Notes: a model not told the origin generated them from the sequence alone. A stretch of 40,045 bases of DNA from Sphingopyxis sp. HIX (GCF_001468285.1 NZ_LNSB01000050.1:1-40045), one strand, 5' to 3'. Shown: positions 1 to 8,422, numbered from the stretch's first letter. Translations and numbers: made by a program.

Positions 1-113
1 CCCTCCACCACCCTGCGGGTGGTCCCCCTCCCCACGGCTTCGCCGCAGGGAGGATTAAGATGTCCGCAACCGCCCGAATCCGGACATCCGGACGTCATCG
101 CGGCGTCGCCAAC
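1..113. repeat. intergenic palindromic repeats
   Basis: This stretch has no gene but three perfect inverted repeats. The first pairs 7-13 with 17-23 (ACCACCC/GGGTGGT). The second pairs 27-32 with 48-53 (CCTCCC/GGGAGG) around an inner CGGC-TTC-GCCG hairpin. The third pairs 60-66 with 81-87 (ATGTCCG/CGGACAT). The first two look like the palindromic intergenic elements common in sphingomonads. The third lies just past the stop of the minus-strand gene ending at 114 and could help end its transcription, although there is no T tract. Confidence 0.5.
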
Positions 114-776
114 CTACGCCCCCGCCTTGTCGCACCCCTTACGGCTCTTCGCCATCGCCTCCGCCTTGCGCCACGCGCTCCGAAACAGCCGGTCGCGCTC
201 GGCCTTCGCGCCGATATCGTAGCGCGCCTGCGCCACCGGACGCCCGACCGCATCCTGCAGCGACAAGGTCACGACCCCGCCCGCTTCGAACAGCTCATAG
301 GGATCGCCGTCCCAGTCGGTGTCGTCGATCTCGGCCGAGGCGTAGCGAAAGGGGCTGCCGCCGATCTGCTGGCTGACCCCGAAAGGTTCGAGTTCGGTCG
401 TCCAGCTCGCACCGCCATCCATCAGCACGAGCATCTTCAGGTCGCGCAGCGCCCCGACGGGGCCGCCGACGCTCGACACATCGCCGATCGCGCTCGTCAG
501 TTCGCCGATCGCTTCTGCCTCGGCATCGTCATATTGCAAGCTGAGCCCCGGCCTGTCGAGGTCGCGATATTGTGGCTTGCTCGCGTCGAGCATCGGCGGT
601 GTCCAGCTGATCGAACGCGACCAGATCTCGCCGTCGCTGCCGACCTGCGCGATCACATCGACCTGCGCACCGCGGCTGCCCTTGGCGACCGCGTTGCACA
701 CCCAGTCGCCGTCATATTGCGCCATCGCCGGAACCGGGCTCGCCCAAAGCACCGCCACGGCCAGCGCGCGGATCAT
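114..776 (-). CDS. secreted protein of unknown function
   Basis: A 220-residue protein with a clear Sec signal peptide: a short basic start, a hydrophobic stretch at residues 4-17 and an AMA-Q cleavage site near residue 19. The mature part is acidic and rich in Trp and Asp, with one Cys near residue 27 and one near the C-terminus that could form a disulfide. I do not recognise a family. The ATG overlaps the stop of the upstream amidohydrolase in an ATGA arrangement (773-776), so the two are probably translationally coupled and co-expressed. Export to the periplasm is well supported. A role beside the secreted amidohydrolase is only a guess from position. Confidence 0.8.
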   Translation of the reverse strand: MIRALAVAVLWASPVPAMAQYDGDWVCNAVAKGSRGAQVDVIAQVGSDGEIWSRSISWTPPMLDASKPQYRDLDRPGLSLQYDDAEAEAIGELTSAIGDVSSVGGPVGALRDLKMLVLMDGGASWTTELEPFGVSQQIGGSPFRYASAEIDDTDWDGDPYELFEAGGVVTLSLQDAVGRPVAQARYDIGAKAERDRLFRSAWRKAEAMAKSRKGCDKAGA

Positions 777-2059
777 CGCACCAGCGCTCCGCCCTTCATC
801 ACATGGTCGATCTTTTCGAGGACGCTTATGTCGGCCAGCGGATCGGCCTTGACCGCGACCATGTCGGCATAGCGGCCGGGCAAGATCGCGCCGACATCGA
901 CGCGGCCCATTTCCTCGGCGGCGCGGCCCGTTGCCGACTGGATCGCCTGCATCGGGGTCATCCCGTATTTCACCATGTTGCGGAACTGGCGCGCATTGAG
1001 CCCGTGCGGATAGACGCCCGCGTCGGTGGCATAGCCGATGTTCACCCCCAGCTCGACCGCGCGCTTGAACGCCGCGCGCTGCGCGTCGGTGGTCTCGCGG
1101 TTCTTGCGCAGATATTCGGCGGGCCAGCCCTCCTTGGTGCCGATATCCTCGATATAATCGCCGTTGTAGATGTCCATCGCGAGCCAGGTGCCATGCTTCT
1201 TCGCGAGCTGGAGCGTCGCTTCGTCGGCGAGGCTCGCATGCTCGATACTGTCGACGCCCGCATTGATCGCGTTCTGGATGCCGACCGCGCCATGCGCGTG
1301 CGCGGTGACGCGTTTGCCACGGGCATGCGCGACCTTGACGATCGCGGCGAGTTGTTCGGGTGTGAGCTCGGGCGCGCCGGGCTCGGTGCCGATCGCGAGC
1401 ACCGCACCGGTCGCGATCGCCTTGATGAAATCTGCGCCATGGTCGAGCAGATACGCGGTCTTCTGCGCGGCTTCCTCGGGCGTCGCCGCCACGCCGAGCC
1501 GCATGTCGGCGGGCAGTTCCTCGTTGGGGACCACCCCGTTGAGCTCGCCCCCGCCCTTGGGAATCGTCAGATAGGCGCCCGCCACCCACATGCGCGGCCC
1601 CGGCACGTCGCCGCGGTCGATCGCGTTGCGCAAGGTCACGTCGGTCAGCCCGCGATAGGCGCCGACATCGCGCACACTGGTGAAGCCCGCGTCGAGCGTC
1701 ACCCGCGCGTTGCGCGCGCCGACGAGCGCGGTCTCGGCGGGCGAAGCCTTGATCGGCGCGGCGAGGTCGGCGCTCTGGCCGAGGTCGGCGAGATGCGTGT
1801 GCAGGTCGATCAGCCCGGGCAGCACGGTATAGCCCGACCAGTCGACGATCGTCGCGCCGTCGGGCGCCTTGCCGCACGGCCCCACCGCCTTGATATGCTC
1901 GGCCTCGACGGTGATGCACTGGCCGCTGCGCACGTCGTTCGATACGCCGTCGATCAGCCGTCCAGCCTCGATATAGACGGTTTGTGCCGCGGCCGGCGTC
2001 GTCGCCAAAAAGGTCGCTGCGAGCGCGGCGGTCAGATGGCGGCGTCGAAGGTATTGCAC
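773..2059 (-). CDS. secreted metal-dependent amidohydrolase
   Basis: A 428-residue amidohydrolase-superfamily enzyme of the imidazolonepropionase/Xaa-Pro dipeptidase-like group. Metal-site residues are visible in order: HTH at 87-89, the likely carboxylated Lys213 (ADFIKA), HAH at 254-256, His274 (IEH) and Asp346 (ATDAG). The start is taken as GTG at 2059. It gives a typical signal peptide (RRR, then a hydrophobic core and AAA-Q at about 26) and has a GGAG ten bases upstream. No ATG lies near, and upstream translation is only a shadow of the peptidase gene. The start overlaps the end of the peptidase gene by 28 bases. Probably a periplasmic hydrolase of cyclic amides or dipeptides; the substrate is unknown. 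Confidence 0.88.
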   Translation of the reverse strand: MQYLRRRHLTAALAATFLATTPAAAQTVYIEAGRLIDGVSNDVRSGQCITVEAEHIKAVGPCGKAPDGATIVDWSGYTVLPGLIDLHTHLADLGQSADLAAPIKASPAETALVGARNARVTLDAGFTSVRDVGAYRGLTDVTLRNAIDRGDVPGPRMWVAGAYLTIPKGGGELNGVVPNEELPADMRLGVAATPEEAAQKTAYLLDHGADFIKAIATGAVLAIGTEPGAPELTPEQLAAIVKVAHARGKRVTAHAHGAVGIQNAINAGVDSIEHASLADEATLQLAKKHGTWLAMDIYNGDYIEDIGTKEGWPAEYLRKNRETTDAQRAAFKRAVELGVNIGYATDAGVYPHGLNARQFRNMVKYGMTPMQAIQSATGRAAEEMGRVDVGAILPGRYADMVAVKADPLADISVLEKIDHVMKGGALVR

Positions 2060-2937
2060 TGGCGCGGGTCTCCGGTCTGCAGCCCGCGGCGCAGCCAGGT
2101 CATGCGCTGCTCGCTGGTGCCGTGGGTAAAGCTTTCGGGGACCGGGCGCTGGCCCGCCGAACGCATCAGCGTGTCGTCGCCGATCGCATTCGCGGCGCGC
2201 ATCGCCTCCTCGATATCGCCGGGCTCGACCACCGGCTGGCCCGAGGCGTTGCGCGCCTTCGCCGCCCACACGCCCGCATAGCAGTCGGCCTGCAGCTCCA
2301 TGCGCACCTGCAGCGCATTGCCCTCGGCCTGCGAGGCGCGCTGCTGCGCGCGGCGCACCTCGTCCGACGTGCCGCTGATCGTCTGGATATGGTGTCCGAC
2401 CTCGTGCGCGACGACATAGGCCTGCGCGGCGTCGCCCGCGGCGCCGAAGCGGCTCGCGAGTTCGTCGAAGAAAGCGGTGTCGAGATAGACGCCCTGGTCG
2501 GCGGGGCAATAGAAGGGCCCCATCGCCGCCTGCGCCGCGCCGCATCCCGAGCGGTTCTGGTCGGTGAAGAAATTGAGCGTCGGGCGCTGGTAGCCGTTGA
2601 TCAGCTCGCCCCACACCTGGTGCGTCGAGCCGAAGACGTTGCAGGCGAATTTCTCGGCTGCGGTGTCGCAGGCGACATTGGCGCCGCTCTGGCTGCCGGC
2701 GCGCGGATCGGCGGTGCCGCCGCCGCCGGTGAGCATGTTCATGCCGCCGCCGAAAAAGACGAAGGCGAGCACGCCGAGCAGCAGGATCGTGCCGCAGCCC
2801 ATCTTGCGCCCGAGCAGCATCGGCAGCAGCCCGATGAGCAGTCCGCCCATGCCGCCGCCCCCACCGCCGCCGAAACCCCCGCCGCCGCGGCCGAGGTCGC
2901 GGATATCGTCGCCGGGATCATAATCGTCGAGGCGCAT
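2032..2937 (-). CDS. neutral zinc metallopeptidase, membrane anchored (YpfJ/Zn_peptidase family)
   Basis: A 301-residue protein of the YpfJ-like neutral zinc metallopeptidase family. Residues 16-35 are almost all glycine, followed by a hydrophobic membrane segment at about 47-64. The catalytic motif HEVGH is at 178-182, and the downstream glutamate ligand lies in MELQADCYAG (about 214). The chosen ATG (2937) follows GGAGA with 8-9 bases spacing; the reading frame stays open upstream but that part looks non-coding. It is the first gene of a three-gene minus-strand operon and diverges from the patatin gene. Members of this family are poorly characterised, so the physiological substrate is unknown. 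Confidence 0.88.
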   Translation of the reverse strand: MRLDDYDPGDDIRDLGRGGGGFGGGGGGGMGGLLIGLLPMLLGRKMGCGTILLLGVLAFVFFGGGMNMLTGGGGTADPRAGSQSGANVACDTAAEKFACNVFGSTHQVWGELINGYQRPTLNFFTDQNRSGCGAAQAAMGPFYCPADQGVYLDTAFFDELASRFGAAGDAAQAYVVAHEVGHHIQTISGTSDEVRRAQQRASQAEGNALQVRMELQADCYAGVWAAKARNASGQPVVEPGDIEEAMRAANAIGDDTLMRSAGQRPVPESFTHGTSEQRMTWLRRGLQTGDPRQCNTFDAAI

Positions 2938-3085
2938 ATCGGGGGTCTCCAGCGCAAATTGGTCTGGCCGGACTGTGGCAGCAGGCCGCCTTAATTGGAA
3001 GGGGCTTCGATGCGGCGCCTTGCAATGCGCTCTGTTGCGGTGCACCAATCGGCGCCGCCCCCGCCCGAAGGAAAGCCCCGAGTCC

Positions 3086-4240
3086 ATGCCGCGCCGCGCC
3101 GTCCGAGCCGCTCTGCCCTTGCCCGACCTCGTCGTGCTCGTGCTACAGGGCGGCGGCGCGCTCGGCGCCTATCAGGCGGGGGTGTACGAGGCGCTGATCG
3201 AGCTCGGGGTAGAGCTCGACTGGGTCGCGGGGATTTCGATCGGTGCGGTCAACGCCGCGATCGTCGCGGGCAACAAGCGCGACGAGGCCGTGGGCAAGCT
3301 CCGCACCTTCTGGGACGGCGTATCGTCGGCGCTGCCGTCGTGGCCGCTCCCCGACAATGACGCGGCGCGCGAATGGAGCCATCTCGCTGCGGCGGGGCAG
3401 GTGATGGCGTTCGGGGTGCCCGGTTTCTTCACCCCGCGCTGGCCGCCGCCCGCGCTCGCCGAGCGGCAGACCCCGGGCGCGGTGAGCTTCTACGACACCG
3501 CGCCGCTGGTCGCGACGCTCGACCGGCTGGTCGACTGGGACCGGCTCAACGACGGCAAGGTCCGGCTGTCGGTCGGCGCGGTCGCGGTCGAGACCGGCAA
3601 TTTCCGCTATTTCGACACGACAAGCGACCGCATCGACGCGCGGCACATCCTCGCCTCGGGCGCGTTGCCGCCGGGCTTGCCGCCGGTCGAGATCGACGGG
3701 ACCTGGTATTGGGACGGCGGGCTCGTGTCGAACACCCCGCTCGAATATGTCGTCGAGGCCGCGTCCGAGGATATGCTGGTGTTCCAGGTCGACCTGTTCC
3801 CCGCGCGCGGCGAGCGGCCGCACGACCTCGAGGAAGCCTGGTCGCGCGAGAAGGATATCCGCTATTCGAGCCGCACGCGGCGGATTTCGGACGGGCTGGT
3901 GCGGCGGCGCAAGGAGCATCGGCTGATCGACCGGATGCTCGCGAAACTGCCGCCCGACGTGGCCGACCTGCCCGAGGTAAGGGCCGTCAAGCGGATGGTC
4001 GACTGCAAGGCGCTCAACGTCGTGCAGCTGGTGCACAACCCGCTGAAATGGCAGACCGGCGCGCGCGATTTCGAATTTTCGCGCGCCGCGGTCGAGGCCA
4101 ATTGGGCGCAGGGCCGCGAAGCGGTCGAAGCCGCGATGAAGGACGGTCATCTCCTCGCCGAAAGCATCGCCGAGGGGCGCTCGGAAAGCTTCGCGGTGCA
4201 GGCGGGCGGGCTCAAGCCCAAGCAAGTCACCGAAAAATAG
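3086..4240 (+). CDS. patatin-like phospholipase (DUF3734 type)
   Basis: A 384-residue patatin-family serine hydrolase. The oxyanion GGGALGAYQAG lies at 22-32, the nucleophile elbow GISIG puts Ser at 51, and the catalytic Asp is in WDGG at about 210. This gives a complete Ser-Asp dyad. The C-terminal 150 residues resemble the DUF3734 extension found in many alphaproteobacterial patatins. ATG 3086 is preferred because AAGGAAAG precedes it and the catalytic domain starts soon after; the frame is open further upstream. It lies 44 bases before a 3-hydroxybutyrate dehydrogenase gene. That suggests a shared transcript and a link to lipid or polyhydroxybutyrate turnover, which is an inference from position. 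Confidence 0.88.
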   Translation: MPRRAVRAALPLPDLVVLVLQGGGALGAYQAGVYEALIELGVELDWVAGISIGAVNAAIVAGNKRDEAVGKLRTFWDGVSSALPSWPLPDNDAAREWSHLAAAGQVMAFGVPGFFTPRWPPPALAERQTPGAVSFYDTAPLVATLDRLVDWDRLNDGKVRLSVGAVAVETGNFRYFDTTSDRIDARHILASGALPPGLPPVEIDGTWYWDGGLVSNTPLEYVVEAASEDMLVFQVDLFPARGERPHDLEEAWSREKDIRYSSRTRRISDGLVRRRKEHRLIDRMLAKLPPDVADLPEVRAVKRMVDCKALNVVQLVHNPLKWQTGARDFEFSRAAVEANWAQGREAVEAAMKDGHLLAESIAEGRSESFAVQAGGLKPKQVTEK

Positions 4241-4284
4241 ACATATCTCTCCCCCCAAGAAAAGAAGCAGAGAAGGACAAGATC

Positions 4285-5070
4285 ATGCACCTCAAAGGCA
4301 AGACCGCCCTCGTCACCGGCTCGACCTCGGGCATCGGGCTCGGCATCGCCAAGGCCTTCGCGGCGGCGGGCGCGAACATCGTCATCAACGGTTTCGGCGA
4401 GGCCGCGGCGATCGAGGCCGAACGCGCCGCGCTCGAAGTCTTGAACGGCGGCAAGGCGGCCTATGACGGCGCCGACCTCACCAAGCCGGAGGCGATCGAG
4501 GAGATGTTCCAGCGCGCCGACAAGGATTTCGGCGGCGTCGATATCCTCGTCAACAACGCAGGCATGCAATTCGTCGCGCCGGTCGAGGAGTTCCCGGTCG
4601 AGAAATGGGACATGATCATCGCGCTCAACCTGACCGCCTCCTTCCATACGATCCGCCATGCGGTGCCCGGCATGCGCAAGAAGGGCTGGGGCCGGATCAT
4701 CGGCACCGCCTCGGCGCACTCGCTCGTCGCCTCGCCGTTCAAATCGGCCTATGTCACCGCGAAGCACGGCCTCGCGGGCCTGACCAAGACCGTCGCGCTC
4801 GAGGTTGCCGACGCGGGCATCACCGTGAACTGCATCAGCCCCGGCTATGTCTGGACGCCGCTGGTCGAGAACCAGATCCCCGACACGATGAAGGCGCGCA
4901 AGATGACGCGCGAGCAAGTGATCAACGACGTGCTGCTCGCTGGCCAGCCGACCAAGCAGTTCGTGACGATCGAACAGGTCGCGGCGCTGGCGGCTTTCCT
5001 CACCCGCGACGAGGCGGCGAACATCACGGGGGCAAACCTCAGCGTCGATGGGGGTTGGACCGCTGCCTGA
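4285..5070 (+). CDS. bdhA: 3-hydroxybutyrate dehydrogenase (SDR family)
   Basis: A 261-residue classical short-chain dehydrogenase, the expected length for D-3-hydroxybutyrate dehydrogenase. The NAD-binding TGSTSGIG is at 11-18, NNAG at 90-93, and the catalytic tetrad is Asn115, Ser143, Tyr156 and Lys160. The sequence around the active site (TASAHSLVASPFKSAYVTAK) and the C-terminal VDGGWTAA fit this enzyme. It interconverts 3-hydroxybutyrate and acetoacetate with NAD in the cytoplasm, feeding ketone-body or PHB carbon into acetyl-CoA. GAAGGA lies upstream of the ATG. A 10-bp perfect hairpin begins two bases past the stop. Confidence 0.9.
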   Translation: MHLKGKTALVTGSTSGIGLGIAKAFAAAGANIVINGFGEAAAIEAERAALEVLNGGKAAYDGADLTKPEAIEEMFQRADKDFGGVDILVNNAGMQFVAPVEEFPVEKWDMIIALNLTASFHTIRHAVPGMRKKGWGRIIGTASAHSLVASPFKSAYVTAKHGLAGLTKTVALEVADAGITVNCISPGYVWTPLVENQIPDTMKARKMTREQVINDVLLAGQPTKQFVTIEQVAALAAFLTRDEAANITGANLSVDGGWTAA

Positions 5071-5072
5071 TT

Positions 5073-5295
5073 CCTTCTCCCCTTGGGGGAGAAGGATACG
5101 CAGCCTTGCGCCGCAGGCGCTAGGCGGAGTTGGATGAGGGCGAGGAAGAGGCGCCGTTCTGGCCGATCTGCCCTCACCCAGCTACAGCTAGGCGGCACGC
5201 CGCCAAGCTTTCGCATCCGGCGCGGGGTCGTTCGTGCCCCCGGCACGAACTTGGATTGCCGGGGGCAATCCAACCCCGCACCTCCCCAAGGGGAG
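5073..5295. repeat. composite palindromic intergenic element
   Basis: The whole gap between the dehydrogenase and the DUF4893 gene is filled by nested inverted repeats. 5073-5082 pairs with 5086-5095 (CCTTCTCCCC/GGGGAGAAGG). 5231-5238 pairs with 5242-5249 (TTCGTGCC/GGCACGAA). 5251-5260 pairs with 5264-5273 (TTGGATTGCC/GGCAATCCAA). 5282-5287 pairs with 5290-5295 (CTCCCC/GGGGAG). The outer parts (GATGAGGGC near 5133, GCCCTCACC near 5170) are also roughly complementary. This looks like a non-coding palindromic repeat or MITE-like element; the first hairpin may also act as a transcription terminator. No coding signal is seen. Confidence 0.6.
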
Positions 5296-5364
5296 AGGGG
5301 AGGCGCTTGAGCAATTTCCTTTCGCCCCCTAAGGTTAACCACGAACCGGACTGGAGAGACGGAT

Positions 5365-6027
5365 ATGTGGGGTCGCAACAAGTTCATCCTCGCCGCATTG
5401 GCGCTGCCCGCGCTCGCCGCGTGCAACACCGTGCCGCCCGTGCCGCGCTCGGTCGCCGACGGGCCGCCGTCGCCGCCCGCCTCCGACGGCAGCTGGCGCG
5501 CGACCGCGACCGAGGCCGACAAGCTGCGTATCCGGAACTGGTATTCGAGCTGGGAAGCTGCGCTCGCGGACGCGCGCGCCAAGGGGTTCGGGGCGCAGGT
5601 CGACCGCGAGGGCATATTGCTGCACCCCACCGCAGCGCTGCCCAACCCGCACCTCCCCGCGGGCGACTACCGCTGCCGCACGGTCAAGGTCGGCTCGCAG
5701 AGCGGCGGCACGCTGGGTTATGTCGCCTATGGCTGGTTCCGCTGCCGCGTCTCGGCCGAGCAGGGGCTGTCGAGCCTCGTCAAGCTGACGGGCTCGCAGC
5801 GCCCCGTCGGGCTGATCTTCCCCGACAATCTGACGCGCCAGGTCTTCCTCGGCACGCTCGAGCTCGGCGACGAGAAGCTCGCGGTGAGCTACGGCAGCGA
5901 CCGGATGCGCGACATGGCGGGGCTGGTCGAGCGGATCGGCGACAATCGCTGGCGGCTGGTGCTGCCCGCGCCGGCCTATGAATCGCTGGTCGACGTGATC
6001 GAACTGGTGCCCGATACTTCGAAATAA
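5365..6027 (+). CDS. DUF4893 lipoprotein
   Basis: A 220-residue predicted lipoprotein. The signal sequence ends in the lipobox LAAC with Cys20, followed by a Pro/Ser-rich linker to about residue 45. The rest matches the DUF4893 pattern as I know it: a RIRNWYSSWEAAL helix, then HLPAGDYRCR and a paired Cys at about 105 and 124. GGAGAGA lies just upstream of the ATG. The next gene starts 20 bases after the stop, so the two may be co-transcribed. The function of DUF4893 proteins is not known. Location on the periplasmic face of a membrane is well supported by the lipobox. Confidence 0.82.
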   Translation: MWGRNKFILAALALPALAACNTVPPVPRSVADGPPSPPASDGSWRATATEADKLRIRNWYSSWEAALADARAKGFGAQVDREGILLHPTAALPNPHLPAGDYRCRTVKVGSQSGGTLGYVAYGWFRCRVSAEQGLSSLVKLTGSQRPVGLIFPDNLTRQVFLGTLELGDEKLAVSYGSDRMRDMAGLVERIGDNRWRLVLPAPAYESLVDVIELVPDTSK

Positions 6028-6047
6028 GCTCAATACAGGGGAATAAG

Positions 6048-7373
6048 ATGCGGATTTTACTGGCTGGCGTTGCGGCCCTCGCTTTGTCGATGCCCGCGGC
6101 GGCGCAGGATGCCGACCCCGCGATCAAGGCCGAGATCGCGAAGGACATGCCCTCGCTGATGGCGATCTACGCCGATCTGCACGCCAACCCCGAACTCAGC
6201 TTCATGGAGGTCCGCTCGGCGGGCATCATGGCCGCCGAGGCGCGCAAGCTGGGGTTCAAGGTCACCGAAAAGGTCGGCGGCACCGGCATCGTCGCGGTGA
6301 TGGAGAACGGCCCCGGCCCGGTGGTGATGCTGCGCGCCGACATGGACGGCCTGCCGGTGATCGAGCAGACCGGCCTCCCCGGCGCGTCGAAGATACGCGT
6401 GACGACCAAGGAAGGCGTCGAGACCGGCGTGATGCACGCGTGCGGCCACGACACGCATATGACCGCCTGGGTCGGCACCGCGCGGCGCATGGCCGCGAAC
6501 AAGGACAAATGGTCGGGCACGCTCGTCATGATCGGCCAGCCCGCCGAGGAACGCGGCGCGGGCGCGCGGATGATGCTCGAGGACGGGCTTTATACGCGCT
6601 TTCCCAAGCCGCAATATGCCCTCGCGTTCCACGACGCGGCGCAATTCCCCGCGGGGCAGATCGGTTATACGCCGGGCTATGCGCTCGCCAATGTCGACAG
6701 CGTCGATATCCTCGTGAAGGGGGTCGGCGGGCACGGCGCCTATCCGCAGACGACCAAGGACCCGATCGTGCTCGCGAGCCGCATCGTCGGCGCGCTGCAG
6801 ACGCTCGTCTCGCGCGAGATCAGTCCGCTCGACAGCGCGGTGGTGACCGTCGGCAGCTTCCACGCGGGCGCCAAGCACAATATCATCTCCGACGAGGCGC
6901 GGCTGCAACTGACCGTGCGCAGCTACACCGACGAGGTGCGCGCGCACCTGCTCACCGGGATCGAGCGCATCGCCAAGGGCGAGGCGATCGCCGCGGGCAT
7001 GCCCGAGGACCGCATGCCGGTGGTGAGCGTCCAGAAGGACGAATATACCCCCGCGACCTTCAACACCGTCGATTTCACCGAGGAAATGGCGGCGTTCCTG
7101 AAGACCCGCTTCGGCGAGGCGCGCGTGACGCAGATGCCCCCGGTGATGGGCGGCGAGGATTTCAGCCGCTATTCGCGCGACGCGAACAAGGATGTGAAGA
7201 GCCTGATCATCTGGGTCGGCGGCGTCCCGCACGCCGAATATGAAGCGGCAAAGAAGGCGGGGAAGACGTTGCCGAGCCTGCACTCGCCTTTCTGGGCGCC
7301 CGAGGCGGATACGGTGATCGAGACGGCGACCGAGGCGCTGACGGGGATGGCGATGAAGTTGATGGGGAAGTGA
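6048..7373 (+). CDS. periplasmic M20 family amidohydrolase
   Basis: A 441-residue M20D-type metallohydrolase (the aminoacylase/hippurate hydrolase/IAA-amino acid hydrolase group). A signal peptide covers about residues 1-20 (AAA-Q). Family metal-binding motifs are present: HACGHDTH (130-137, Cys132 and His134), AEE (166-168), a His in AFHDA (195), GGEDFS and a C-terminal LHSPF. The dimerisation/lid domain with GGHGAYPQ is intact in the middle. It probably removes an acyl group from an amino acid or cleaves an amide in the periplasm; the substrate cannot be read from the sequence. The AT-rich island starts directly after its stop. Confidence 0.88.
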   Translation: MRILLAGVAALALSMPAAAQDADPAIKAEIAKDMPSLMAIYADLHANPELSFMEVRSAGIMAAEARKLGFKVTEKVGGTGIVAVMENGPGPVVMLRADMDGLPVIEQTGLPGASKIRVTTKEGVETGVMHACGHDTHMTAWVGTARRMAANKDKWSGTLVMIGQPAEERGAGARMMLEDGLYTRFPKPQYALAFHDAAQFPAGQIGYTPGYALANVDSVDILVKGVGGHGAYPQTTKDPIVLASRIVGALQTLVSREISPLDSAVVTVGSFHAGAKHNIISDEARLQLTVRSYTDEVRAHLLTGIERIAKGEAIAAGMPEDRMPVVSVQKDEYTPATFNTVDFTEEMAAFLKTRFGEARVTQMPPVMGGEDFSRYSRDANKDVKSLIIWVGGVPHAEYEAAKKAGKTLPSLHSPFWAPEADTVIETATEALTGMAMKLMGK

Positions 7374-7450
7374 GGGGAGGAAATTGTTCGGTAATCAATT
7401 TAGTATCGCTATCGCAATTTGACCACCAGCATTCCTATGTTGCCTGTTGA

Positions 7451-7496
7451 TTGATATTCCTGCTCTATTAAATGCTAATGAGCATTTTGGGGGAGG
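7451..7496 (+). promoter_or_regulatory. likely promoter, small inverted repeat and strong RBS of tcmP
   Basis: TTGATA (7451-7456) and GCTAAT (7474-7479) are separated by 17 bases, a fair sigma70-type pair. Start of transcription would then fall near 7486, after the first possible ATG (7472) and just before GGAGGT (7492-7497). This supports the later ATG at 7502. ATGCT-AATG-AGCAT (7472-7485) is a small inverted repeat over the -10 box, and GCTAATG recurs right at the start codon. These could be operator elements. Confidence 0.4.
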
Positions 7497-7501
7497 TGCT
7501 A

Positions 7502-8422
7502 ATGGTAGAGCATAGGTTTGGTGGGGAGCACACAGAGCTGAAGCTCGACGTGTTGGGTGCCTATCTGGATTTCTACTGCAATGCTCTCAAAAATCAGCGG
7601 TTTGAGACGTGGTATATTGACGGCTTTGCAGGGACCGGATTTCGCCAACAGACCGAGATGACCGGCGGGATTTTCGACAACGAGCCGATCGCCTTTAAAG
7701 AGAAGACCCTACTTGGAAGTGCGAGCATCGCATTAAATGTCGATCCCCCGTTCGATCATTACCGCTTCGTAGAAGCGCACGGCCCTCGGCGCGCCGCGTT
7801 GAATGAGCTTTGCGACGCCGCAGGTGCTAGAGACTGCGCGATCCAAGGCGGGGATGCAAATGATTACATACAGAAAATTCTTGCTGATCCGCCTTGGTCG
7901 CAACATCGCGATCAATGGCGGCAACGCGCAGTAGTCTTTCTTGACCCATACGGAATGAGTGTGAAGTGGCAGACCCTGAAGGCGTTGGCGGAATCCGAGC
8001 GAGCCGACGTGTGGTATCTATTCAATATCAAAGCGGTAAATCAGCAGATGGCGCGCGACAGCGCGAGGATCGACAGTAGCAAGTTTCTTGCGCTCCAAGA
8101 GCAGTTCGGAACGGCCGATTGGCAAACAGCGTTCTATCGATCGGGGCCGACGCAAGGTACGTTGTTTGGCGACACTGCTCCAAGTAGCAGTAAAGTAGCG
8201 ACGCCAGAGCAAATTTCGCATTTCATGAGAGAAAGATTGTCGACGTTGTTCCGTTACGTTTCGGATCCATTGCCGCTTACAGTGGGCAACATGGACCGAT
8301 ATTTTGAACTTTACTGTTTGTCGAATAGTCCGAGCCCGCAAGCAATTGCACTAATCAAAAAGGGCGTCACCGACATTATAAGGAAGCGTGCACAGGATAG
8401 GCGTCAGCAAGGCCTCCCTTGA
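7502..8422 (+). CDS. tcmP: three-Cys-motif partner protein TcmP-like, methyltransferase-like fold
   Basis: A 306-residue protein that I recognise as TcmP-like, the protein usually encoded next to three-Cys-motif (DUF5131) proteins. Motifs suggest a Rossmann-type methyltransferase fold: YIDGFAGTG (38-46) like a SAM-binding motif I, RFVEAHG (88-94) in the place of motif II, QGGDAND (115-121) like motif III and FLDPYG (146-151) like motif IV. SAM binding is inferred, not proven. The start at 7502 is chosen for its ideal GGAGGT spacing; an in-frame ATG at 7472 lacks one. Base composition is clearly more AT-rich than the neighbours, with TTA, ATA and AGG codons otherwise rare here, so horizontal transfer is likely. 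Its 3' end overlaps the convergent partner by 47 bases. Confidence 0.8.
   Translation: MVEHRFGGEHTELKLDVLGAYLDFYCNALKNQRFETWYIDGFAGTGFRQQTEMTGGIFDNEPIAFKEKTLLGSASIALNVDPPFDHYRFVEAHGPRRAALNELCDAAGARDCAIQGGDANDYIQKILADPPWSQHRDQWRQRAVVFLDPYGMSVKWQTLKALAESERADVWYLFNIKAVNQQMARDSARIDSSKFLALQEQFGTADWQTAFYRSGPTQGTLFGDTAPSSSKVATPEQISHFMRERLSTLFRYVSDPLPLTVGNMDRYFELYCLSNSPSPQAIALIKKGVTDIIRKRAQDRRQQGLP

Noticed and set aside
803..2281. Long plus-strand open frame opposite the amidohydrolase and peptidase genes
   Set aside because: It is a high-GC antisense shadow: Arg/His/Asp-rich, no domain, no ribosome site, and the opposite strand holds well-supported enzymes with intact motifs.
5332..5340. CtrA-type half site (TTAACC) before the DUF4893 gene
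   Set aside because: Only one half site; the second TTAA at the required spacing is absent, so it is likely chance.
7472..7501. Upstream ATG at 7472 as the start of the TcmP-like gene
   Set aside because: It has no ribosome site and lies before the probable start of transcription, while ATG 7502 has an ideal GGAGGT.
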